A program made the position numbers and the translations under genes. 64,000 nucleotides of DNA from Astrocystis sublimbata (lineage: Eukaryota > Ascomycota > Sordariomycetes > Xylariales > Xylariaceae): assembly GCA_022453515.1 (NCBI GenBank), contig JAJNNY010000094.1:1-64000 (forward strand). The letters are read 5' to 3'. Below are positions 10,870-21,832 of the stretch, piece by piece (positions within the stretch are counted from its first letter, which is position 1; the number at the start of each line of letters is the position of its first letter). Under the pieces are notes generated by a model, which did not search any database, had not been told where the DNA came from, and saw nothing but the letters and a program-made list of their open reading frames with translations.

Positions 10870-11664
10870 TCAGCCTCGGTAATAACCCTCCCGCCCTTCC
10901 TCCAAGTAGTTGGACATCTCGATGCCCGAGTTATGAAACCCGCATTTCTCGTAGAACGGCTCGTTCTTTGGCCCGCAATTTAAGATGGTCTTATAGCAGC
11001 CTATATTCTTCGCAACCGTTTCCAGCGCGCGCATGATCCTCAGACCGAGACCTTTGCCCTGGTGTTCCTTCAGGACTTTGACGTGGTTATCAGTGAGCAG
11101 GCACTCCCAAGAATCTAGACCGGAGTGCTAGACATGCAAGAGGGAGGTGAGGTGAGGTGAGATGAATGAATGGTTGATTGATTGATCGAACATGGTAGAA
11201 AAATGACCTACCGGCAATCTCTTCAATATGTCCACACTTGCCGTGATTGTGTATGCTAGATCACGAATACCATGTAAGCAACAGCCGAACAGTACGCATA
11301 CCGTACCCCACCACCATCAACCACCACCAAAACACCACAAATCAAAGAGTGACGCCTACAACTTCTTCTCCGCAACCAAGCACCCCGTGCCCACAACACG
11401 GTCTCCGAACTCAACAATCGTAAAAAAGTACGTGTCCCGGGCCTCCTGCATCTCCTTGAAGCGCGCCCGGAACTCAGCCTCGGTCGGCTCGGCGCACCAC
11501 GTGAGGACGCCGAGACAGTCGTAGAAGCCCCTCTGGTAGTCGTCGTTCCTCAGCGGGCGGATCCGGAAGCCCGCTTCTTCTTTTCTCTTCTGTTCCTCTG
11601 GTAGGCCAGCGACGGCGGGCGAGAGCAGCTCGGGCGAGAAGAGAAAGGGTGGCGAGTCGGCCAT
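10870..11664 (-). CDS. GNA1: glucosamine-6-phosphate N-acetyltransferase
   Basis: GNAT enzyme that transfers acetyl from acetyl-CoA to glucosamine-6-phosphate, a step of UDP-GlcNAc synthesis feeding chitin, N-glycans and GPI anchors. Exons 11664-11360, 11255-11212, 11075-10870 give 184 residues, the usual size. N-terminal LFSPELLSP and FRIRPLRNDDYQRGF are GNA1 hallmarks. The acetyl-CoA motif spans intron 2: GHIEEIA then VLKEHQGKGLGLRIM. Substrate-site segments are GCYKTILNCGPKNEPFYEKC and GFHNSGIEM. Intron 2 (11211-11076) has several possible acceptors; CAAAG at 11076 is chosen because it alone gives the conserved continuous motif. It also carries a short GGTGA tandem near 11146-11162 on the plus strand. 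Confidence 0.93.
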
Positions 11665-12071
11665 GCTGACTAATTGACCGGCTGTTGTTTTTCTTCGCTA
11701 TAGGTACTTTCTTGTCTTATTGATCAATTGAATATTGCACTCGAATGGAAATGAATTGTTAGCACATGCGTCACTTCATCGTCAAGTTGAAACTGCCCAG
11801 GCTGACGGCGGGGGCATTCTGTGCAATGCATGCAAAACCCACATTGGCACATATTCCCGTTAAATACATACACATGATAGCCAGGAATCATTGACGCCAT
11901 GTGCTGACATACATAGGCACATATTATCTAGAAACGGTAGGATAAGGCCGAGATGAACGTTAGAGAGGCATGGTGAAGTCTTGCAAATAGTCATTCCTCG
12001 TTAAGCTTAGCGTCATTGCGTTTACGTTTTCGTTAATATAGAGTTTCTAAAAATCAAACTGCCAACAGATA
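11665..12071. other. intergenic
   Basis: GNA1 promoter side and 3' flank of the polymerase gene. Nothing recognised. Confidence 0.6.
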
Positions 12072-14143
12072 TCATCCAAAAGAAAGCTTCGTCTGCTTAG
12101 GATCATCTTGTCCAGCAAACCTCCCCCGCCTCTTTTCTGCACCGCCCTTGATGCGTTTCGCCGCAGGTAGCTCCTGTGGGAGCGGGGGGCTCTGTGTTGT
12201 ATCTCTCGTAACGGCGTCGCGGATCGTCTGCCTGGAGAGACAGGAGTCCAGATGGTCATTGAATCGTCGCTCATCTGCTAGTTGAGGTCGCGCGCATATA
12301 GGACAGTCCCACCACTGTTCCGCCGTTTCAGCGTCGTTGACCATGCTAGGCACTGTTTCGTCGTCGACTCCGATCTGCGGACTATTGAGAAGCGCTTGAG
12401 CGTCTTCGTCACTATCGAGCGTTTCGGGATCAAGGGGGTAGCCAGCTTCGTGCTCGGCAAATGCGCCACCTAGTTCATCGGCTTTCCGCTTGCCAGACAC
12501 AGGGAGTTCGTCGTCCCCTGCCTTGAGAGGCTGCAGTCCGAAAAACGCACGTGTATCCGGTTTCTTGGTGCTGACTAGGTGAGTACACCGAAGGCCCATA
12601 AGCCTCAACTTCATTTGTGGCACTGTCGCAGCGTGGTTAGCGGATATACAAGTAATCACAATGCATCATATTCAGATAATTCACATTGGAGTGACATCAT
12701 TGCCGGGTCTTTCGAAGGAGATGTGATGGAGCATGTTGCAAGGGATTGTACTCACTTTCGTGAAGTAATTTCGTTAGAATAGGTAGAGCATATTGGTACA
12801 GATCATCAGCCTGACATATAGCTTTCGGCAGTACAGCTTGGCGTGTGAAGATTTCATAGGTATGCAGCTTGATTTTCAGGACTAGTGTTCGCCCTTTGCA
12901 CTCGGCTCGTCGCATATCCTTCTCTAGCTCCTCGGCCGTCCACCGAAGCTTATCCCTTAGGTCGGTGGGATTAGACATGTCCCGAAAAGTACTCTCGGTG
13001 CCTACACTCTTGCGCTCGTATAGTTCGGCCGGCTGGACCTGAGTGCGCCCTAGGCCGAGATGACATGCGAGTAGAAACTGATAGGCCTTCTCGCCAAAGA
13101 GCTGACGCAGGAGGTGGCGATGAGGGTATATGTCGCCGCAAGTGCGGATGCCTATCTCTTGAAGCTCTCGTTCCAAAACACGGCCGATGCCATTCACTTT
13201 CCTCGTCGGCAGGTCACGCATGAAGGACATGACAGCGATGCGGTCGTTAGGCAGAGAGTATTGGCCGTTGGGCTTGTTGAAGTTGGAGCAGATCTTGGCC
13301 AGCTTGGCGTTGGCGGCAATGCCGGCGGACACGGTAACTTGGGTCTTCTCATGGATCTCGTCTCGCATCTGTTGCACGGCCTCCTCGGCTGTCATATGGT
13401 GCTGGGCGCAGTATTCTGTAATGTTGAGGTAGGCTTCGTCGATACTGACGCTCTCGAACTGTGGATCGTAGTCGGCGAGGATGTCGCGGATTTCGTGCGC
13501 TTTGGCCGTGTACTTCTCGAAGTTGGGGCGGACTAGGGCGATGAGAGCGGGTGAGCAAGCTGGCTCGGGGCGGTCGGAGACACAGTCGGTAGGGGCAGGC
13601 ACACATACCAAGTAGCAACTGGGGGCAGATCTTCTTGGCAACGAAGCCAGCCATGCCGCTGCGGATGCCGAACTTGCGGGCGACGTAGTTGCAGGTGGTC
13701 AGCACACCGGCGCCGACGGCGAAGGGCATGTCCTTCAGCTCGGGACGGTCGAGCTGCTCGACGGCGGCGTAGAAGGCATCGCAGTCGACGTGGACGACGC
13801 GCTGGGTCAGGTCGCGAGAGGCCTCGAGCTCGGCGATCAGGTGGTCGGCAGCACGGCGCTCGCGGGTGAGATCGAGCTGGTCGAGGCGGCGCTTCTTGGT
13901 CAGGATCTGGTCGATTTTCTGGGTGAGGATCTTGTCCTTGGCCTCCTCGCGGGTGAAGAACTTGGAGCCCTTGGAAGCATTGTAGATGATCTCGGAGACC
14001 TTGGACTGGTCGACGGTATCCTGGCCGGCCTTGGTCAGAGAGGGCCCGAGCAGGTGATATTTCAAGGTGTGATGCTGGCTGGCCTCGGGTGCAGTAGTCT
14101 CGGGTGCGGCGGCGTTGTCCGCCCCTGTCGCCGCCTCGGCCAT
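12072..14143 (-). CDS. Y-family translesion DNA polymerase kappa (DinB)
   Basis: Translesion polymerase bypassing minor-groove and other lesions in the nucleus, 620 residues. Exons 14143-13609, 13532-12756, 12622-12072. The upstream in-frame codon at 14191 is TTG, so ATG 14143 is the start. An N-terminal clasp-like helix (about residues 35-110) precedes the palm motif VVHVDCDAFYAAVE, followed by CNYVARKFGIRSGM and the catalytic SVSIDEAYLNITEY. Next come the HhH thumb (RKVNGIGRVLERELQ) and the little finger with KSVGTESTF and LRLMGLRC. The C-terminus has one CCHC ubiquitin-binding zinc finger (CPIC...HLDSC, UBZ4/Rad18 type) and ends KQTKLSFG, resembling a PCNA-interaction box. All three catalytic acidic residues are present, so it looks active. 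Confidence 0.95.
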
Positions 14144-15307
14144 GATGCGCGGTTCGCCGGTCGCGCGCAATGCTTGACTGGATAACTTCAAATCACATCA
14201 TACCCACCGTTGTTTTGTCCTCGATGTCGCAAATGGATCCTGTCGGTGAAGTTGTATGTTATGCTGATAATGTGCTGAGCACAAGCTTGTGTCGGAGACG
14301 AGTGGGGTGCCTTGAACCTCACGACTCGCGAGTCAGTCAGTGAGTGAGTTACTGGACAACGCGTCCCATCACGAAGTCACGTGACTTGGAGGCATCAAGT
14401 ACTGGTGTATTACTTTTTCATATCTGGCTAGCGTGGATGGGGTGAAGCCACTGCCCGCCTCGCCCGCCCAGGTGCGGTGAGTTGCATGCCTACAGTGGAC
14501 CCCCATAACCTACCCGTGCAGACCCGTGTAAGTGTCTACAATTTCGAACTGTTTGATCATGAATTTCAACTCAGTGGGTTATGAAACTGACGATTGTCTT
14601 TCTTTGCTTTTAATGCTGCCAAGTTAAAATATAACGCAAACTGTAGGTTTAAGAACAGCTATTTATGGGGCTCATGATGTAATCTTGAAGTTCACATCTG
14701 TATTGCGTAAGTAATGAGATAAAGTCTATCTTATAACCCATTTCTGTGAAAAACAGGATGGAATGCCCTCGCTAAGATATAGCTACTAGCCTATTGCGCG
14801 CTTTGGGTTCATTATTCATAAGTCCAAGCAATAAACTGGTATCTATACACCTAAGTAATCAAGCGCTTTGACTCAAGATATTTCTTCAGTTGCTATATGG
14901 CCGCTACGCCTAAGTACTATATTGAGGAAACTCCCAACTCACTGGGTGGCTTGAAACTTTAATACTAGATTTTTGCGATACACGAGGCGGATATAGCTAA
15001 GTTGTTGAAGGTATTACTGTTTTCGCTGCTTCTTTGTATTCCCTGATAGGTTGATAATTATCCTCTCGTTTTATTCAAGAAACACATAGTATTCGTAACA
15101 CCATACTATGATTGGATTCCAATCAGCGGAGATATCACAAGTATTGGTAGATTATTATGTTACAAAAAAATGGGGGAAAAGCACTGCCAGAGAGCTAACT
15201 CCATTTTCCTGACATGATCAGATGTGGTAACGGAACTGTGCCGATGGTGATATGATAGAGGGGCCGGCCCGCTACACAGTTCAGCTTTCCGACATTCCAA
15301 GCTCAGG
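14144..15307. other. AT-rich intergenic
   Basis: Pol kappa promoter, then a distinctly AT-rich block from about 14540 to 15180 without coding signs. No terminal repeats were found that would make it an element. Confidence 0.55.
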
Positions 15308-15776
15308 CTATGCCCCGCCTTCTCTCTTCGCGTACTCTTCCTCAATGGCTTCGGCGTACTTCTCCTCGGGAGAACGCGGGTCGTCGTGAAGCACGCCAGT
15401 CTTCAGCAGCTGATCGGGCGAAGGGCGATGCGAGATCTTATCGTTGAGCGAGTCGGCACGCATATGCTTCGCAAGCTAGAAGGACACACGCATTTAGTTA
15501 CTGTGCTCTTATGCGGTAGGTGGTAGATAGGCAGGGTATCATATCAATTGGCCGTTCGCGAGAAACAGGTGAAGAAGAAAGACGACGCACCTCTTTCTGC
15601 TTCTCCTGAAGGCTCGGGGCGGCGGTGGACTCGGGGAGAATGTTCTTGTCTACGAGCTCGGCCCTATCCGGCCGGTGCTTCAAGTGCTGTTCGAGAGACA
15701 TCTTCCGGCTGCGGGTGGTCTCGGGGGGAGAGATGGGCGTCTCATTGACGGGTGCTCGGGTCTCGTCGGTGGCCAT
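15308..15776 (-). CDS. RPEL-repeat protein (117 residues)
   Basis: Two exons, 15776-15591 and 15475-15308 (donor GTGCGT, acceptor TTCTAG, phase 0). Two RPEL-type motifs are visible: HRPDRAELVDKNIL (residues about 33-46) and HRPSPDQLLKTGVL (about 80-93). They are separated by a charged helix that reads QEKQKELAKHMRADSL across the splice junction. The C-terminus is Glu/Lys-rich. RPEL motifs in animal MRTF/Phactr proteins bind G-actin; short fungal proteins with two copies are common but poorly characterised. Function inferred only at motif level. No signal peptide or membrane segment. Confidence 0.87.
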
Positions 15777-16798
15777 GGTGTTCTACTGTACGCTGGCTAG
15801 ACTGGGATGGGTTATCTTGACGAAGCAAGCGTGCAAGACGCAATCTGATGCAAATTCAAGCCAATCTGTGTATTGGCGACTAGTTGAGGTCAATTGATCT
15901 GATCTCCACGGGCTGCTGTTCAATGAATCTGGTGGTTGTAGTATGCCCAAGGTCGGCAAAAGGCTGTCTCGTGAATGAGCGACGAGATGGGCAGGTGGAT
16001 GGCCCTTGGTATAGTCATGTTTTGACGTAATGGGTGACGGCTTTTGTTTACACACACTGTACGGTTGACCGGGAGCTTGACACTTGAGTGCGGGGTAGTG
16101 TCGGGTAGGATACCTAGATACCTTAGCTTGGTTGCTTGGCGAGCTTGGCCCGCTTGGGTAGCCCAAGCTTGGACTTCCAAAGCGCTACCTGGTAGCCCCT
16201 AGGAGGTAGTCCCCCACTGCCCGTATCAATTCTCCACGACCTCAACCTAGCTGTGCTTGTGCCTCTACGAATATATATTTCAAGTACCTACCTAAGGTAT
16301 AGGTACACATCGACTTTTATCTACTAGCTGGAAAGGCGAGGGCAACACTCTTGATGTCTGTACAATCAGCCTTGTCACTTTCAGCAGGACTTTCTTGCCA
16401 TGTGATTGATATTGGCGTGATCATGCGGGCCCAGCTCATTTTCAAAGAATGCCTAGTCTTAAAACACACATAGCGACGGGTTGCTATGCCATGTTCTGTG
16501 TAGCAGTGCGTCCTCCTCGCGCAGCACTGCAGCTAGATCAAGTCGATGCTCTGCTTAGGCTGGGTAGGTTTCGCGCCTGCCGTCGTCTCGCGATAGTCTC
16601 CCGCCGTCCTCTATGCTATGTAGGCCTGCCCAGCGCGCAGCAAAGCCACCCCCTACATAGGTAGGTTGACAGCCCTCGCCAAAAGATAGATACACCCGTG
16701 GCTAGACAGCCCCTTCCAGCCCCCACAATGAGTCAGATGGGGCAGCTGCTGCGGCATTGCTCCTGGAGTCGGCACTCCGGGGGCCAGGATGTGAGATT
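15777..16798. other. intergenic
   Basis: RPEL gene promoter and 3' flank of RidA. Contains several ACCTA/TAGGT-type short motifs (for example near 16285-16313) but no gene. Confidence 0.55.
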
Positions 16799-17298
16799 TC
16801 AATAGGTGGCAGTGCACTCAATCTCAACATCTACATTGAGCGGCAGAGTCTTCACGGCAACGCAGCTACTGCGAGTCAGCATGTACTGAGATTTCAACTG
16901 TGGCTGGGATTGCTCTCACGTTCTGCAAGGCTTGACATCGCCCCAATACTGGCTATAGATCTCGTTCATGGCGGCGAAATCGTCCATGTTGGAGAGGAAG
17001 ACGTTCACTTTGACAACCTTCAGAATGTCTGACCCGGCAGCTTCCAAAATGGCAGAAAGATTCTTGATACATTGATGCTGCGGGAATGTCAGCTCAAGCT
17101 AGCAGCCCCTAGGCACCAACGACGGCGGCCACTTACAGTATGAGCCTGTATGTCGCCTGGGATGATCTGGCCCGACTCGGCATCCATGGGAACAGCGCCT
17201 GAGACAAAGACAAAGCCGTTGGCCTTGATGGCCTGGCTGTAGATTCCAGGTAGCGCCTTGGGGGCCTTGTCGGTCACAACGGGGGTCTTCTCGGACAT
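16799..17298 (-). CDS. RidA/YjgF/Mmf1-type 2-iminobutanoate deaminase
   Basis: Reactive-intermediate deaminase that hydrolyses enamine/imine products of PLP enzymes such as threonine dehydratase, 129 residues. Exons 17298-17137, 17077-16920, 16868-16799 join in phase. The start is the ATG in CACCATG at 17298; upstream in-frame codons are not ATG. Signature segments: APKALPGIYSQAIKANGFVFVSG, HQCIKNLSAILEAAGSDILKV and CVAVKTLPLNVDVEIECTA, with the conserved catalytic-site Arg (KPCRTSCVAVK) across the last intron. There is no obvious mitochondrial presequence, so it is probably cytosolic. Functionally it is a natural partner of the threonine dehydratase at 33-35 kb, but they are not linked. Confidence 0.93.
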
Positions 17299-18194
17299 GG
17301 TGGGCGAGGGCAATGTTTGCTCGTTGAGATAAGCTGGGATTAGATACAGATACGAAGAAGAAGATAAACACTTGCTCGGCGAGCTGATATGTGATTCTGC
17401 TACAATATGGCCGGGGAGGGGTATATGCCCACCAACTCACGATCCGTACGACCTATGTAGACCCAACCTTGGACAAGGTGCCATCAATGTGGTACCTTAC
17501 GTACTATGAGAGCAAGTATCTCGCTCTCTGTCTCGGGGGATTTGACCCCCAACAATCGCCATGGGCATAAGATACTGGCCTGGCACGTCTGGCCACTGGT
17601 AACAATGGACGTTTGCGACCCAACCCCGCTCGTAGATGGAGTGCAACCCTGGTGGGGGTCATGTTGCAAGGGCACCTCGGGGCACCTACTACCACCTAGA
17701 CACAGTGTTTTTGGAGTCGTTGTCTCCCCAGCATCTGCCCTACGCGGGGGAGCCCCACGTACTACTCCCAAGTACCGCCGCTAGTTGACTAGGTACCTTA
17801 GCGGGCGAAGTGGGCGAGGTGGGCGAGGTGGGTATACGCAAGGTACATGTATTTGTTCAGGTCGACATGTCTCCCCACGGAGGCAGGCACGCCAGGGATG
17901 GTAGAGGCACTGTCCTCAAGTTCATGTCTCGCATGTCACCTTATCTCAACAATAAGTGATAGCCTGGAGGTAACATCATGGATCCATTGGGAAGGGATGT
18001 GCAAAGCAGGCCAATAGCCATCGAGCTGCTGTCTGCTTGTGCAGGGATCGAGCTGCGAGTCTCATGACTTACATCCATAGAAGGGCAGTCCCAAGTCTAT
18101 TCATCTACAACTTTCTGCATTTAGACCGCTCCTTTAGTGATTCAAATCGTTAGTAGTCTACGACGTCTTCGCAGACATCGGCTCGGTCTCCACG
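17299..18194. other. divergent intergenic region
   Basis: Shared upstream region of RidA (minus) and the MFS permease (plus). It has a short tandem GGGCGAGGT at about 17809-17832. Nothing else recognised. Confidence 0.55.
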
Positions 18195-20715
18195 ATGACG
18201 GACCCCGTGCTCGTCTCGAGTTCGGCTTCGGGCCAAGGTTCTCGGAATCAACCTGCCGCCGCCGACGCGGCCTCGTATGACAAGAAGAAGAGCAGTGGCG
18301 AGGTGGAGAGCATTCACGAAGCTATCGCCGGAGAGACAGCTCACATCATCGATACAGCAGCTGAGAGAGCTCTCTGTCGCAAGTTTGACTACCGACTGTT
18401 GCCTGTGTTAGCTCTAATGGTCAGTTTTGTTGTTCCGTCGCACCATGCAGTAACGAGAAAGCGACTTGACAGGCAAAACATTGGGATTCACAACCCTCCG
18501 CTCGGGCCCAACCGGCCATGCTTTCTGAGGATGAGATGCTAATTGAACATTAGTATCTTTTCAACGCTCTAGACAAAGGCAATCTTGGCAATGCCCAGAC
18601 AGCTGGACTATCAAAAGGTGCTTTCTACTCTGAGCTCAAGTGCTAACCCACATATTTGCATGGCGGCTACTGACAGGGCTTGGCAGATCTCAACTTCAAG
18701 CCTGGACAGTACAACCTGATCGTTGGCAGTAAGTCCCTACCTCTGGGGTTTTTTTGAACTGCCTTGAGACCTGGATAACAGAGACTAACATCCGGCCCTC
18801 AAGTCTTCTTTGTCCCTTATGGTAAGTAAAAAATGATGCACTTATAGATGGTTGTAGAATGACTCTTCCTACAAGCTCAAGCTCGTCTCCCAGCATGTGC
18901 TTCTCGCCAATCCCATGGCTGCTCTCTCCCCCCCTCTCCCCTTTTTGCAAGATGCAACCGCTAACATAAGAAAAATGATAGTATGTACAGGTTCACTCAT
19001 TTGATAAGAGTTCTCATTGTCCAGGACCGAAAGTTGATATTGTATAGGTCGTTTTTGCGCCTCCCTTGGCACTGCTGGGCAAGAAGATAGGCCCCTCTCG
19101 AATGCTCCCCATCTTGATGTTCAGCTTTGGCTCCTTCACATGTAAGTATAATCAGTTGCAATGTGTCCCGAAAGTGAGAATAAGCCTGGTCTGCAGCAAA
19201 AGGGGCTAACGCTTGATGCTGAAGTACTTACGGCGGCAACACACAACTTCAGCGGCATATTTGCCCTCCGTTTCTTCCTCGGGGCCGTGGAGAGTGCTTT
19301 CTTCCCTTTGGTCATCTTCTACCTTACCACCTTCTACCGGCGCAGCGAGCTGGCCCGGCGACTTGCTATTTTCTATGCAGCGTCGAATATTGCCAATGCC
19401 TTCAGTGGACTGCTGGCATTTGGCGTTTTCCAGATCCATTCACACTTGGTGGATTATCCCTGGCGGTGGCTGTTCATCATCGAAGGAACTCTCACGGTCC
19501 TCTTCTCCATCTTCGTGTTCCTTTACCTACCCAAAAGCGCTGCTGAGGCTAGATTTCTGAACGAGGAGGAGAAAGCACTGGCATACCACCGCATTTCGGT
19601 CGACAGTTCTTCTATCGTCAATGAGCCATTTAACCTCAAGGATGCTCTTAAAATCTTCAGAAGGCCTTCAACTTATGGCTTCCTTTTGATTGAAATCGCT
19701 CGTGAGTATCCAACCCTCTTCAGTCCCAACTTGTTCCATTGCCCCTCCGAGGCCAGCTAATTATTGTGCAACTATTTCATCTCAACTTCACTCGTTTCTT
19801 ACTTGTTCAGCACCTTTAGCCCCTCAATGCTAGGCAAATGTTGATACTAATTCTTATGATTAGTTGGTGTTCCTATCCAATCTGTCGCATTATTCCTGCC
19901 GCAGATTGTGCAGCGTATAGTGAAGGACACTGTCCGAGTGAATCTCTATACTGTAGCTCCGAACATTACGGTAAGTTCGAACTCCTTTCCCCGCCTGTTG
20001 AGACATTACAGTTACTAAAAGTCACCTAGGGGGCGGTCACGTTGTTGATCTTGGCGTTCTCTTCTGATCTGCTTCGAATCCGGTTTCCCTTTATCTGCCT
20101 AGGTTTTGCCCTGTCATTCATTGGCTTCATCATTTACGCGGCCATCGACGACGTGCAGCGCCAATTAAAACTCGCATAGTATGTGCTGCCTATAATATTC
20201 GAACCGCTCATCCTGCTGTTGGCGACACTGACTTGAGTGGTACAGCTACGCCACCTTCATGATGACTTGGGGAACGTCCGCCCCCTCGGTACTCCTGAGT
20301 ACGGTATGTCAATGCAAAACCCGTTCAAGATACACATCTTATATTCAATTCACATTCGTCCGGAATCACAAATCAATTACTTATATGAGGCGTCTAGTGG
20401 TACAACAACAACATTGCAAACGAAGGCCAGCGACTAGTTTTGACCTCAGTTGGTGTTCCTCTAGCGAACTTGATGGGCCTGGTAGCGAGCAATGTCTTCC
20501 GCGAGCAAGATAAACCGAAGTACGCGCCAGCACTCATAACGACAGCAAGCTTTGGTGCGTTCGGCTTTCTCGTGGCGGGGTGCCTAGGACTGTACATGGT
20601 CTTCGACAACAGGCGCCGCAACCGCCGACAAGGGGTGGATCTCTCAGCGCGGGACGTTCCTACCTCCAAATTAAGAGATGGCCCAAAGACGGACGACTTC
20701 AGATGGTTCTTGTAA
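18195..20715 (+). CDS. MFS permease, Dal5-like anion:cation symporter family
   Basis: Major-facilitator permease of the allantoate/organic-anion symporter type, 516 residues. Ten exons: 18195-18419, 18554-18617, 18687-18728, 18804-18820, 19048-19141, 19225-19701, 19864-19970, 20030-20178, 20246-20303, 20398-20715. Family segments are YLFNALDKGNLGNAQTAGLS, GQYNLIVGIFFVPY, VVFAPPLALLGKK, FSGIFALRFFLGAVESAF and DYPWRWLFIIEGTLTV, plus the C-terminal YYATFMMTWGTSAPSV and TWYNNNIANEGQR. The N-terminus is a polar cytosolic tail of about 60 residues. Between exons 4 and 5 simple splicing shifts the frame; a nested intron fixes it. Substrate unknown (allantoate, nicotinate, pantothenate and peptides are transported by relatives). 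Confidence 0.9.
18821..19047 (+). other. candidate [D1,2] stwintron in the MFS gene
   Basis: Exon 4 ends ...CCT TAT at 18820. The outer intron starts with G at 18821. The inner intron 18822-18981 (160 nt) starts GTAAGT, carries GCTAAC at 18960-18965 about 17 nt before its end and finishes GATAG. After its removal the outer donor reads GTATGT (G18821 joined to 18982) and the 67-nt outer intron ends TATAG at 19047. The product reads VPY-VVFAPPL, as in the family. Alternatives are a 29-nt micro-exon (18953-18981 read as GAT GCA ...) that inserts ten residues into a conserved loop, or a frameshift. Confidence 0.72.
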
Positions 20716-21262
20716 AGGGCCCATAAGGCATCGTTCTCGGATATCAAAGGACTATTGAGAGGTCGTGACAGGCTTGTGGGATACGCAATGTGACACCTGC
20801 GGCAAAGGCAGAAAAGTGGGCTTGACGAATCGCGAAGCTCGTTGATCGCCGCGTTTTGGCTTGCATCCACGTGGTTGGAACTTGGGAAGTAGTGATAGAA
20901 GTGTATTGCTTCCTTCCAAACATCGATTACTGAAACATGGTTACACTTTTTCGTTGCGGGCCTGCTCGCGAGAACGAGATACACCCATGCATCCTTGCGG
21001 GTATTCCTGTATAAGCTCAATAGAGTGATTGAATTTAATATTCTTCTATGACCTCCAAGGAAAATGATAAAGTTTCCAATTGGCATGCCAATCAAGTCGA
21101 CTAATTTATAACCAAAAGCTCGCCAAATCCAAGTGTCTATCAGGTTTAGGCAGAATGTCGTGTCATGGCTAGTCGTGCTGTTCTTTTCTGTGCAGCAAGT
21201 CCGAAGTGCTCAGGCGACGAAACAATCTGAGTTCATGTAACTCCAGGTCACCGCAGACGCTT
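20716..21262. other. intergenic, tail-to-tail
   Basis: 3' flanks of the permease and the GNAT gene; no supported feature. Confidence 0.6.
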
Positions 21263-21832
21263 TCATTCCGTGCTCGTTATAGCCGATGTGGCTCCAATCG
21301 TCTTAGCGAGAACGATGAAACAGAGATCATCCCGCAACACCCCCTCCCAATCGCCGTGCAGCTTGTAGGGAAACGGCGCCGTCCTTCCCGTGGGCTGGTA
21401 CCCTCTGCGATTGTACCAGGCGATCAGGTCGGTGCGCGTGTTCACGACGTCGAACTCCATCCTCGAGCAACCCCACTCGCGGACGGCGTACTGCTCGACC
21501 CACGCTAACACCTGGCCGCCCAGCCCCTCTCTCTGGCGGTTGACGTCGACGGCCAACACGCCGAACCAGGCGCAGGTGTCGTCGACTTTGCGCACTGAGC
21601 CATGCGCCACGATGGAGTTGTTCGACGAGTCTGTGACGGCCAGCACAGCACAATCAGGTTGGTTGATTTTGGCGATGATACTGGGCACGTCGATGACATC
21701 GACGCCGGTGTGGTCGGCGGACAGAAACACCTGGGTGGTATTATCGTTGCGGAAGGCCGTGTTGATAAGAGGTCCAAGTGCACTGGCGTCTGCTTCTGTT
21801 GCGAGGCGGAAGTTGAGGTTTGAAGAGGCCAT
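21263..21832 (-). CDS. GNAT-family N-acetyltransferase
   Basis: Single-exon protein of 189 residues. The ATG at 21832 (MASSNLNFRLATEAD) is chosen because the upstream in-frame start-like codon is TTG. The acetyl-CoA fold shows FRLATEADASALGPLINTAF (beta1-alpha1), WFGVLAVDVNRQREGLGGQV (beta4 and the R/QxxGxG/A pyrophosphate loop) and the C-terminal DLIAWYNRRGYQPTG hallmark. Substrate not predictable: relatives acetylate small amines, protein N-termini or antibiotics. No targeting signal. It is convergent with the MFS gene and divergent from the F-box gene, with no sign of co-regulation. Confidence 0.85.
   Translation of the reverse strand: MASSNLNFRLATEADASALGPLINTAFRNDNTTQVFLSADHTGVDVIDVPSIIAKINQPDCAVLAVTDSSNNSIVAHGSVRKVDDTCAWFGVLAVDVNRQREGLGGQVLAWVEQYAVREWGCSRMEFDVVNTRTDLIAWYNRRGYQPTGRTAPFPYKLHGDWEGVLRDDLCFIVLAKTIGATSAITSTE

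Noticed and set aside
11076..11211. Possible nested intron in GNA1 intron 2
   Set aside because: Internal AGs do not create an outer donor; a single GTAGGT...CAAAG intron explains everything.
14144..14191. Upstream extension of pol kappa
   Set aside because: The in-frame codon at 14191 is TTG; ATG 14143 is the first plausible start.
18617..18690. Apparent frameshift in MFS exon 2/3 (acceptor TGACAG)
   Set aside because: Choosing the next acceptor, GGCAG at 18686, gives the family sequence LSKDLNFKPGQYN with no anomaly, so this is an ordinary intron.
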